The notes under the pieces: model-generated | Told to the model about the DNA's origin: nothing | The model's database searches: none | Seen by the model: only the letters and a program-made list of their open reading frames with translations | Made by a program: the position numbers and the translations under genes | Part shown: positions 20,486-28,137 of the stretch, one piece after another | How positions within the stretch are numbered: position 1 is the first letter of the stretch | Layout of the letters: each line of letters begins with the position of its first letter | NCBI GenBank assembly: GCA_963766725.1 | Contig: CAVYBK010000006.1 | Coordinates: 1-64,000 of the forward strand | Direction: 5' to 3' | DNA length: 64,000 nt | Source of the DNA: DATEOR01 sp963766725 | Lineage (GTDB): Bacteria; Actinomycetota; Thermoleophilia; Gaiellales; Gaiellaceae

Positions 20486-21826
20486 CTAGTGGTGCAGCTG
20501 CGTCTCGGGCTCTTCCGTCTCCGGAAGCGCGTCGAGATCGTTGGACGCGCGCCCGATCGACTCGTAGGCGAAGCCGGCCGCGCGGGCCTCGGTCGGGTCG
20601 AGCAGGTTGCGGCCGTCGACGATGAGCGGGTTGCGCATGAGCTCCCTCATCTCCGGCGCAAGGAGGACGGCGAGCTCCTTCCACTCCGTGACGATCACGC
20701 CTGCGTCCGCGTCCTTCAACGCCTCCCGCAGGTCGTCCGTGACCGTGATGCTGGGAAGCATTTCCCGCGCCTCGGCGAGCGCGACGGGGTCCCAGCCGCG
20801 CACAGTCGCGCCTTCGGCGATCAGACGAGACGCGAGCACGAGGCTGGGCGCTTCGCGGAGGTCGTTCGTGTTCGGCTTGAATGCCAGCCCGAGCAGGGCG
20901 ATCGTCGTCCCGCGGAGCGAACCGAGGTGCTTCACGAGCTTCCCGACGACGCGTCGCTTCTGGAGCTCGTTCACCTCGATGACAGCCGTGAGCAGCTGGA
21001 AGTGGTAGCCCGAGTTGGCAGCGAGTTGCTTGAGCGCCGAGGTGTCCTTGGGGAAGCAGCTGCCTCCGTAGCCGATTCCGGCGCGCAGGAAATGGGGCCC
21101 GAGCCGGTGGTCCAAACCGACCCCGCGCGCGACTGCCTCGACATCGGCGCCCGTCACCTCGCACACGTTTGCGATCTCGTTGATGAAACTGACGCGCGTG
21201 GCGAGGAACGCGTTCGAGGCCATCTTGACCATTTCCGCCGACGCGACGTCCGTCCGCAGAATGGAGGTCTCGACAAACGTGTAGAGGGCGGCGACGGCGT
21301 CCGCGTCCTCCTCGGCGAACGCCCCGATGACGACGCGGTCTGGACTTCGGAAGTCGTCGAGACCGCTGCCTTCGGCCAGGAACTCCGGGTTCGAGACATA
21401 GCCGACGTGCGCAAGGCCCACCCGGTCGAGGCGCTCCCGCACGAGGGCGCCCGTCCCGACCGGCACGGTGCTCTTCATGATGAGCACGATCCGCTCGCCC
21501 AGGTCGGGCAGTTCCTCGACCACCCTCGAGACACGGCTGAGGTCGGCATCGCCGGAATGGGTAGGAGGCGTGTCGACGCACACGAACGCCATCCGTGCGC
21601 GCTCGAAGACGTCCGCCATGTCGAGCGTGTAGCGGATGCGCTCGCGGTTTGCGGCCAGAAGTTCTGCGAGGCCGGGCTCGAAGATCGGCACGCGCCCGGC
21701 CTCGAGCTCGGCGATCTTCTCCGGCACGACGTCGCGAACCACGACCTCGTGGCCGAGGTCGGCGAAGCAGGCTGCGGTCACGAGGCCGACCCAGCCAGCG
21801 CCGATGACGCCGAGCGGTTCTTTCAT
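20486..21826 (-). CDS. UDP-glucose/GDP-mannose 6-dehydrogenase family protein
   Basis: Four-electron oxidation of an NDP-hexose to an NDP-uronic acid for envelope polysaccharide. 446 residues. N-terminal NAD-binding fold with GVIGAGWVGLVTAACFADLG, CVDTPPTHSGDADLS, STVPVGTG and YVSNPEFLAEGSGLDDF. The catalytic Cys is in GIGYGGSCFPKDTSAL. The C-terminal nucleotide-sugar domain has LGLAFKPNTNDLREAPSL. Full length. First gene of the sugar-nucleotide operon; its product class (UDP-glucuronate or GDP-mannuronate) is undecided. Confidence 0.93.
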   Translation of the reverse strand: MKEPLGVIGAGWVGLVTAACFADLGHEVVVRDVVPEKIAELEAGRVPIFEPGLAELLAANRERIRYTLDMADVFERARMAFVCVDTPPTHSGDADLSRVSRVVEELPDLGERIVLIMKSTVPVGTGALVRERLDRVGLAHVGYVSNPEFLAEGSGLDDFRSPDRVVIGAFAEEDADAVAALYTFVETSILRTDVASAEMVKMASNAFLATRVSFINEIANVCEVTGADVEAVARGVGLDHRLGPHFLRAGIGYGGSCFPKDTSALKQLAANSGYHFQLLTAVIEVNELQKRRVVGKLVKHLGSLRGTTIALLGLAFKPNTNDLREAPSLVLASRLIAEGATVRGWDPVALAEAREMLPSITVTDDLREALKDADAGVIVTEWKELAVLLAPEMRELMRNPLIVDGRNLLDPTEARAAGFAYESIGRASNDLDALPETEEPETQLHH

Positions 21827-21835
21827 TCTCAGAGC

Positions 21836-23728
21836 TTAATGTCCGCTGAGGGGCTTCAGGCCCTTCGCGATCGCAAGCATCGTCTCGTTGGACATGCGGT
21901 TCAAGAGCGTGTTGGTGACGTAGTAGGAGTTGCCGTTCTCGCGGAACGCGATCATGTGCAGCTTTGGCCCGTCGAAGTAGAGCCCGTAGTCGCGGCCCTT
22001 GATACGGCGCTGCACGCTCGCCCCGTCGAGGATCGGCGGCTCGTCCCAGGCCATCTCCTGGATCCCCCAGTACTCGAGGCCGCCGGTCTGGTAGACGAGA
22101 CGCACCGCGTTGTGGTCGCCGACCCTGTATTCACGCACCGGCTCGAGCGTGGAGAGCGACGAGTTCGCCTCGCGCACGGTCGGCGTGTAGAGCTGGAAGC
22201 CCGCCTTCTTCCGGACGCTCCTCAGCTCGCCGGCAGCCACCGAATCCGTGATGATCGCGGGCGGCTCGTGGGTCGGCGTGTTGTCCGCCGGCCCCGGCGT
22301 GAGGTCGCCGTGGAAGGTCTGGCCGACGATTACCTGCAGCATCGTCTCGAGCTGCTGTCCGGGCTGCACCGCTTCCGCCTCGCCGTCGCCGAAGAGGTCT
22401 GCCATGTGCGTGGCCGCCGCTTCTGCGCCCGCGACGCTGGGGTCGTAGAGGATCTTCGTCTTGAAGTAGTTGAACTTGTCCGCGTTGCCGCCGTTCGTGA
22501 CGGGATAGCCGCGGTCGCCGAGCGCGACTGCCGCCTGGTCGGCGGCACCCGCGACGCCGTTGCCGTTCAGAACCTCGACGCTGACCTGGGAAGGCCGCGG
22601 CCCGGTGTCCTGCTGCTGCTTCGGCTTCTCGCCGAGCGCGGCCGTTGCCGCCTTCTCGGGCGCTGAGACGTCGGGGTTCATGAAGTCGTTGACGGCGTCG
22701 TCGATCGACGTCTGCGACGCGGAGAGCTCGTTGTAGCCGCTGATGTTCTCGATCTGCATCTGCTGGAAGTTCCCCGAGGGCAGGCCGTAGGCGAGGTTCG
22801 CGTACTCGTAGAGCGTCGGTACGTCGAGCGTCTTGCCGCCGCCGACGCCGACCTCGACGTTCTTCGTGATCGTGTTGACGATGCCGGGGATCCGCGTCAC
22901 CGACCAGTTGGCCGCGATCTGCTGCTTCATCGCCTTCACGAAGCTCTGCTGGCGGACGACGCGGTAGAGGTCCGAGTCCGTGTGGCGGAAACGGACGTAG
23001 TCGAGCGCCTGCTTCCCGGTCAGGTGCTGGTACCCAGAGTGGAGGTCGATCGTCGCGTAGTTCTCGCCGTTCGAGTTGTCGTTGAAATAGCGGTGGTCGA
23101 CGTCGAGATAGACGCCGCCGAGCTTGTCCACGATGTCGCGGAAGCCGATGAAGTTGACCGTGATGATGTAGTTGATCGGGACGCCGGTCAGCTCCTTGAC
23201 GGTCTTCAGTGTCCCGCGCGGACCGCAGTAGGTGTAGGCCTCGTTGATCCGGCCGGAGAAAGGCAGCTGGCCCGCGCAGCCGGGAATCGTCACGACGAGG
23301 TCGCGCGGGAACGACATCATCGAGATGACCTTCTTCTGCGGGTCGGCGCGCAGGAGCATGACCGTGTCCGAGCGCGAGCCGACCGAGCTCTCGGGACCGA
23401 GGCGCTTGTCGTAGCCGATCACGAGGGCGACCGTCGGCTGGTCCGGCGTCGGCACGTCGAGGTCCTGCTGGGCGTCGATGAGGGGCTGCGAGTGCGCACG
23501 CACCTCGGCGACGCTCTCGTTGATGTAGAGCCAGGCGCCGCCGGCGAGGGCCCCGGCCGCGACGAGCACGATCATCACGAGCCAGAGGAAGAACTTGCCG
23601 AGGAGACGCAACGGCCCCCGGCGCTTGGTGCGGTACCGGGTGGCGCCGGTGAGCGGAGAAATCGGAATCCCGCCGTGGCCGTTTCCGGCGACATGGCCGG
23701 CTGTTCCACGCTTGAGGGTCGTTCGCAT
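21836..23728 (-). CDS. LytR-CpsA-Psr (LCP) family phosphotransferase with LytR_C and extra C-terminal domain
   Basis: Membrane-anchored enzyme family that attaches glycopolymers to peptidoglycan. 630 residues from ATG 23728. A cytoplasmic basic N-terminus is followed by one membrane helix (about 47-68). The LCP domain has GSRSDTVMLLRADPQKK, SFPRDLVVTIPGC and ALDYVRFRHTDSDLYRVVRQ (arginines that bind the polyprenyl pyrophosphate). The LytR C-terminal domain follows (VEVLNGNGVAGAADQAAVAL). A further region of about 130 residues (GLEYWGIQEMAWDEPPILDG to NETMLAIAKGLKPL) has repeated aromatic beta-like text; I do not recognise it with confidence. Neighbouring nucleotide-sugar genes fit a cell-wall polymer pathway. 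Confidence 0.92.
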   Translation of the reverse strand: MRTTLKRGTAGHVAGNGHGGIPISPLTGATRYRTKRRGPLRLLGKFFLWLVMIVLVAAGALAGGAWLYINESVAEVRAHSQPLIDAQQDLDVPTPDQPTVALVIGYDKRLGPESSVGSRSDTVMLLRADPQKKVISMMSFPRDLVVTIPGCAGQLPFSGRINEAYTYCGPRGTLKTVKELTGVPINYIITVNFIGFRDIVDKLGGVYLDVDHRYFNDNSNGENYATIDLHSGYQHLTGKQALDYVRFRHTDSDLYRVVRQQSFVKAMKQQIAANWSVTRIPGIVNTITKNVEVGVGGGKTLDVPTLYEYANLAYGLPSGNFQQMQIENISGYNELSASQTSIDDAVNDFMNPDVSAPEKAATAALGEKPKQQQDTGPRPSQVSVEVLNGNGVAGAADQAAVALGDRGYPVTNGGNADKFNYFKTKILYDPSVAGAEAAATHMADLFGDGEAEAVQPGQQLETMLQVIVGQTFHGDLTPGPADNTPTHEPPAIITDSVAAGELRSVRKKAGFQLYTPTVREANSSLSTLEPVREYRVGDHNAVRLVYQTGGLEYWGIQEMAWDEPPILDGASVQRRIKGRDYGLYFDGPKLHMIAFRENGNSYYVTNTLLNRMSNETMLAIAKGLKPLSGH

Positions 23729-23781
23729 ATGAAAAGTCGCCGGAGGGGCGACTAGAGGAGGATAGCCGAGCGCACGGCCGT

Positions 23782-24905
23782 CTAAACCGGTCGAACCGTC
23801 TCGCTCGCGAGCCGCTCGGCGACGGCCAGCAGGCTCCCGCTCTCCTCGTAGATCGCGAGCTGCTCGTCGGCCCCGGTGCCGCGCTCGAGCAACGCTTCGA
23901 CGAGGTCGAGCTCGGCCGCACAGCCCAGGTCCTCCGCAGCGGGCCGGCTTCGCTCGACGAGCTCTCGGATCGCCTCCGGAGCGGGACGCTCCGTGTCGTT
24001 CGCGAAGTCGATCAGCTTCGCGCCGAGCCCGTCCCTGGCGGCACGCCATTTGTTCTCGGCGATGAGCGTGATCTGCTCGGTCTTCGGCGGCTCGCCCTTG
24101 TCGAAGGCGGCCGCCAACGTCGCGACGAGAGACTGGGTGAGCGCCACGATCGCCGCGACGGAATCCATCCGCGTCTGCGCGTCGCAGATCCTCAGCTCGA
24201 TCGTGCCCAGGCGCGGATGCGGCCGCAGATCCCACCAGATGTAGGTGTAATCGTCGAAGGAGTTCGTCTTGATGCCCCGGTCGACGAGGAGCTCGAACTC
24301 CTCGTACGAGGCGAAGGCCGGCGGAAGGCCCGCGCGCGGAAACGGCTCGAAGATCTTCACGCGCGTCGAGGCGAGGCCGGTCGACCTTCCCTGCCAGAAG
24401 GGCGAGTTGGCCGAGAGCGCGAGCAGCTCGGGCAGGTGGGTGCGCAGGCCGTTCGCGCACGCGATCGCCTTCTCCGGCGAGTCCAGGCCGACGTGCACGT
24501 GCAGGCCGAAGATGAGCTCGCGCTCGGCCACCCAGCGCATCGACTGGATCAGGTCCTGGTAGCGCGGCTCCTCGGTCACCTCCTGGTGCTCGTAGCGGGA
24601 GAACGGATGGGTTCCCGCCGAGGCGATGAGCGCGCTTGACTTTCGGCGGCGACCTCACGCAAGCGCCTGCGCAGGCGGCGCAGATCCTCCATCGCCTCAC
24701 CCACGGTGGCCGCGACGTCGGTCGCGACCTCGACCACCGACTGGAGGAGCTCCGCCTTGATCCGTTTCTCCTCGCGGTCGCCCTCGAGGGCAGGCAGGAT
24801 CTCGTCGATCCGGGACACGAGCTCGTAGCTCTCGGAGTTGAGGATCTGGAACTCCTCCTCGACCCCGAGGCTGAACGGAGCGCTCTTGCCAAAATTCTGC
24901 TCCAC
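23782..24905 (-). CDS. Carboxylate-amine ligase, glutamate-cysteine ligase family GCS2/YbdK (one-base frameshift)
   Basis: ATP-grasp-like ligase related to E. coli YbdK and actinobacterial EgtA. The N-terminal half from GTG 24905 reads FSLGVEEEFQILNSESYELV, then MEDLRRLRRRLREVA. The C-terminal half in another frame reads SAGTHPFSRYEHQEVTEEPR, FGLHVHVGLDSPEKAI and GTIELRICDAQTRMDSVAAI. Around 24633-24641 the frame is off by one base (a loss of one base fits). The repaired length is about 374 residues, matching the family. Weak glutamate-cysteine ligase activity is known for YbdK, but the true role here is open. Its start is only 22 bases from a divergent hydrolase gene. Confidence 0.87.
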
Positions 24906-24927
24906 CGGAGCGGCGACAATAGCGGCC

Positions 24928-25686
24928 GTGGAAGTCGGCTATGTCGAAGTGCAGGGGACACGGGTGCGCGTCCAGACCTGGGGCGACGCGGCTGGCAAGC
25001 CGCTTTTCTACTGGCACGGAGGCGGTGGTGGGAGCGAGGAGGCGCCCGTGCTCGCGCCGCCGCTCGTGGCCGCCGGGTACACGCTCCTCGCCGTCGACGC
25101 CCCCGGTTACGGGGCCTCGCCCGCGCTCGAGCCCGAGGGGTACGCGGCGGCGAACATCGCCGGGCTGGCGGCCGGGCTGCTCGACGCGCTGGGGATCGCG
25201 CCCGCGGTCTGGATCGGGTTTTCCTGGGGCGCGAGCATGGGTCTGCACACCGCGGCGCGCTTTCCCTCGGCCGTGCGGGCACTCGGCCTCCTCGACGGGG
25301 GCTACCTCGTGGCGGAAGACGACCCCGACTACGACCCCGAAACCGACTACGAGGACGAGGTCGAGGAACTCCGCCGCCGCACGGAGGAAGGCGAGACCTG
25401 GGATGCGCCTGCCGAGGTCATCGGGGCCGCCATGGTCGCTTCACGCCTGGCTCCGTGTCCACCGCTCTACCCGGTGATCCGGGAGAGCGGGATTTCCGTC
25501 CTCCTCGTTCACGCGACGGAGCCGGCCGAATTGCGGCCGATCCGCGAACGGGCACTCGACCGGGTCTGCACCGGACTCCCCGAGGCGCGCATCGTGCCGA
25601 TCCCGAACGCGACGCACGGCGTCCTCCAGGACAACCCGGGAGAGGTGACTCGCATCCTGCTCGACTGGCTTTCCGCGCTGGACTAG
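24928..25686 (+). CDS. Alpha/beta hydrolase fold protein
   Basis: Predicted cytoplasmic hydrolase, 252 residues, substrate unknown. It has an oxyanion-hole region YWHGGGGGSEEAP and strand-turn DAPGYGASPALEPEGYAA. The nucleophile elbow is GFSWGASMG (Ser99) and the terminal catalytic His is in NATHGVLQDNP. Start GTG 24928 is chosen because the conserved fold begins there (VEVGYVEVQGTRVRVQTWGD); the longer frame upstream is antisense to the GCS2 gene. It is the only plus-strand gene between 3.9 and 47.8 kb. The stop overlaps the end of the convergent metE-like gene by 4 bases. Confidence 0.87.
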   Translation: MEVGYVEVQGTRVRVQTWGDAAGKPLFYWHGGGGGSEEAPVLAPPLVAAGYTLLAVDAPGYGASPALEPEGYAAANIAGLAAGLLDALGIAPAVWIGFSWGASMGLHTAARFPSAVRALGLLDGGYLVAEDDPDYDPETDYEDEVEELRRRTEEGETWDAPAEVIGAAMVASRLAPCPPLYPVIRESGISVLLVHATEPAELRPIRERALDRVCTGLPEARIVPIPNATHGVLQDNPGEVTRILLDWLSALD

Positions 25687-26822
25687 CCCAGCGCGTCCTC
25701 GGCGAGGCGCGTCCCTTGCACCATGGTGGCGAGCTTCTCGTAGACGACGTCCCAGCTCCGCGTGCGAAGGCCGCAGTCGGGATTCACCTGGATGCGCCCC
25801 GGATCGCCCAGGACCTCGACCGCGTAAAGGATCCGGTCGCGGACGAGCTCCGCCGGCTCGACGAAGTCGGAGTGGATGTCGAGGACGCCGAGGCCGACTC
25901 CCGGATAGCCGTGCTCCTTGAAGAGCGCGAGCGTGTCCGCATAGCCGGGCCGATCCTCGTCCTTCGTCCCGAGCCCGCGCGAGTCCCGGTTGGCGAACTC
26001 GAGCTGGAGCTCGAGACAGTCCTCGAGCTCCATGACGGCCGGCCAGAGCGCGCTGTAGTCGGAGAAGCAGATGTGCATGCTCTTCTTCGCCTCGACGCCG
26101 CGCGTCGCCTCGTTGAAGCCCTCGACGACGAGCGGGACCTCGTCCGGCTTGGTCGTTGCCGCGGGCTCGTCGATCTGGATCCACTCGGCCCCCGCGGCGA
26201 CGAGCCCTTCGACGTTCGGTCGGATGACGTTCACGGCCACGTCGTGGACGAACCGGCGGCGTGCGTCGAAGCGGTGCTCGGCCGAGGCGCCGAGGCCTCC
26301 TTCGTGCCCGTAGTGCTCGTCGTAGGACCAGTCCTCCATCGTGTAGGCGCCCGTCAGCGGGACCTTTACGACCCGGTCGGTGTGCGCGCGCACGAACTCG
26401 AACTCCTCCACGTCCTGCGGGCCCGGAACGGACGGCGCCTCCACGACGGCGGCCTTTGCGTAGTACTTGTTGTCGAAGGAGCGCACGGTGCCGCGCGCCT
26501 CGAAGCCGCGAGCGAAGGCGGCGACATGGTCGTACATCTCCGTCCGCTTCTGCTCGCCGTCGTAGACCACGTCGAGGCCGACGCGCTCGAGCAGGCGGAT
26601 CGCGTAGATCGCGGCCCAGTCGTCTATTTCCGGCAGGTTGAGGCTCCCGCCGCGCAGTCGTTCGACGAGTGCTTCGTGGCCCTTCACCTCGAGCCTGCGG
26701 CCCCACTCTTCGGCCGCGACGAAATCGCTCTCCTCGAGCGGCCTGCCGGCGAACGCCTTCACCCGCCAGGACGGCTTGGCGAGGCTGCCGATCTCGCGGG
26801 TGACGAAGCGGACGCCGCTCAC
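25683..26822 (-). CDS. MetE-like methionine synthase, catalytic (C-terminal-type) domain protein
   Basis: Stand-alone homologue of the zinc-binding half of cobalamin-independent methionine synthase, about 379 residues. Zinc ligands are in place: His250 and Cys252 in MHICFSD, Glu275 in LELQLEFANRD and Cys350 in NPDCGLRTRS. IQIDEPAA (216-223) is the homocysteine-contact region. Start GTG 26822 overlaps the upstream gene's stop as GTGA, so the two are co-translated. It lacks the N-terminal barrel of full-length MetE, which the upstream gene may supply. The methyl donor is uncertain: short 'core' MetE proteins in other microbes include folate-independent enzymes. Confidence 0.85.
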   Translation of the reverse strand: MSGVRFVTREIGSLAKPSWRVKAFAGRPLEESDFVAAEEWGRRLEVKGHEALVERLRGGSLNLPEIDDWAAIYAIRLLERVGLDVVYDGEQKRTEMYDHVAAFARGFEARGTVRSFDNKYYAKAAVVEAPSVPGPQDVEEFEFVRAHTDRVVKVPLTGAYTMEDWSYDEHYGHEGGLGASAEHRFDARRRFVHDVAVNVIRPNVEGLVAAGAEWIQIDEPAATTKPDEVPLVVEGFNEATRGVEAKKSMHICFSDYSALWPAVMELEDCLELQLEFANRDSRGLGTKDEDRPGYADTLALFKEHGYPGVGLGVLDIHSDFVEPAELVRDRILYAVEVLGDPGRIQVNPDCGLRTRSWDVVYEKLATMVQGTRLAEDALG

Positions 26823-27715
26823 GCGAACTCCGCGAGTTCGGTGGCCGCGTGTCCGAGGCAAGCAAGCTTCTGACGGGCGATCGGCTCCGGGACGAACTGG
26901 AGGTCGCCGTTCGGGGTGAGGTATACCGCCCCCGGCTCCCGCGCAAGCAGCTCCTCGGCGAAGCGCGCGATCTCGACGGGATCTTCGAGCGCCGAGCTGC
27001 GCGCGTCGATCACGCCCGCAAGGATCCCCTTCGGAAATCCCGAGGGAAGCGCGTCGAGGCTCGTGGCGTAGAAGTCGATCCCGATCACAGAGACGCTGGC
27101 CTCCGCGAGCGCGGGCAGGATCGACCCCGCGTCTCCGAAGGGAAGCTGGAGTGCGAGGGGCGCAGCCGGGAGCTCGGCGAGGGCGCGCAGCAACGCGTCT
27201 GCGCTTCCTTCACGGGCGGCAAACGGCTCGCTGAGGACGATGAGTGCGGCGCCGGCATCCATCCAGGCCTGGATCTGTGGTCCGAGGACGTCCGCGGCCA
27301 GCGTCTCAGCCGAGACCTCGTCGCGAGCGGCGCGCGCGAACGCGAGCGGCGAAGGCAGCGTCCCGATCCATTCCCGGTCCGGCAGGTCCGGCGGAGGCAA
27401 CGGGTTCCGAAGACGCGGCTCGCCGTCGACCAGAACCCCGCGGTAGAAGGTGTTCGTGTCGAGAAATCGAGTCAGCGGACGGGCGTCGAGACCCTCGGCG
27501 GCCTCCGCCAGCGGGCGGAAGAGATCCTGCCAGCCGAGCATCCCGTCGCTCAAGAAGGAGAGGTCGGCGGCGCGCTGTACCGAGACGAGCTCCTGGAAGT
27601 CGCGCTCGCCCTGCTCGGCGACCGCCTTCGGAGAGGTGCGCCCGCGCTCGAGATCACGGGTTGCCTGGACGAGCGCCTCGGAACGCGGATAGATCCCCGG
27701 GGCGAACGCCCTCAT
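26819..27715 (-). CDS. MetE N-terminal-domain-like (UroD/MetE barrel) protein
   Basis: 298-residue TIM-barrel protein resembling the N-terminal half of MetE: APGIYPRSEALVQATRDLER, RFLDTNTFYRG and LPSPLAFARAARDE. It also carries LIVLSEPFAAREGSADALL, LQLPFGDAGSILPALAEA and VYLTPNGDLQFVPEPIARQK. No zinc-ligand set is seen, as expected for this half. Its ATG overlaps the atpC stop (ATGA), and its stop overlaps the catalytic partner's start. Likely function: partner of the catalytic protein in a split methionine synthase (inference). Confidence 0.78.
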   Translation of the reverse strand: MRAFAPGIYPRSEALVQATRDLERGRTSPKAVAEQGERDFQELVSVQRAADLSFLSDGMLGWQDLFRPLAEAAEGLDARPLTRFLDTNTFYRGVLVDGEPRLRNPLPPPDLPDREWIGTLPSPLAFARAARDEVSAETLAADVLGPQIQAWMDAGAALIVLSEPFAAREGSADALLRALAELPAAPLALQLPFGDAGSILPALAEASVSVIGIDFYATSLDALPSGFPKGILAGVIDARSSALEDPVEIARFAEELLAREPGAVYLTPNGDLQFVPEPIARQKLACLGHAATELAEFA

Positions 27716-28137
27716 CGCCCGGCGACGGCGATCTTGTTCTCGGCGTGCTGGAGGCGCTGCTCCATGTGCCAGCGGTCGATCTCGTCGTCGCCGGAATCGG
27801 CGCGCTCGAGTGCGGCACGAGCCTCCTCGGCCTCGCGGCGCGCCTCCTCGATGTCGATCTCCTCGGCGCGCACGGCGTCGTCCACGAGCGCGATCGCGCG
27901 GTCCTGCTGCACCTTGAAGTACCCGGGCCCGGCCGCGAAGGACTGCCAGTCGTTCCCCGCCTTCACGCGGATCTCGCCCGCCTTCAGCATGGCGACGAGC
28001 GGGGCATGGCGCGCCAGGACGCCGATCTCGCCGGCCGCGCCGGGGACGATCACCATCTCGGCCTCGCCCTCGAACGCCGCGCCGTCGGGCGTGACGACCG
28101 AGAGGTCGAACGTGCGGACGCCGCCCTCGGCGGCCAT
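27712..28137 (-). CDS. atpC: F-type ATP synthase subunit epsilon
   Basis: Central-stalk subunit of F1, 141 residues. The N-terminal beta sandwich has FDLSVVTPDGAAFEGEAEMV and GEIGVLARHAPLVAMLKAGE. The C-terminal helices have IDIEEARREAEEARAALERA. It starts immediately after the atpD stop and its own stop overlaps the next gene (metE-N-like). The atpD-atpC pair is separated from the rest of the ATP synthase genes by about 7.3 kb. Confidence 0.94.
   Translation of the reverse strand: MAAEGGVRTFDLSVVTPDGAAFEGEAEMVIVPGAAGEIGVLARHAPLVAMLKAGEIRVKAGNDWQSFAAGPGYFKVQQDRAIALVDDAVRAEEIDIEEARREAEEARAALERADSGDDEIDRWHMEQRLQHAENKIAVAGR

Noticed and set aside
21836..25282. A 1148-residue protein reaching upstream of the LCP gene
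   Set aside because: Residues before ATG 23728 are Arg/Pro/Ser-rich shadow sequence of the GCS2 ligase and antisense hydrolase; the LCP protein begins with a natural N-terminus and membrane helix at 23728.
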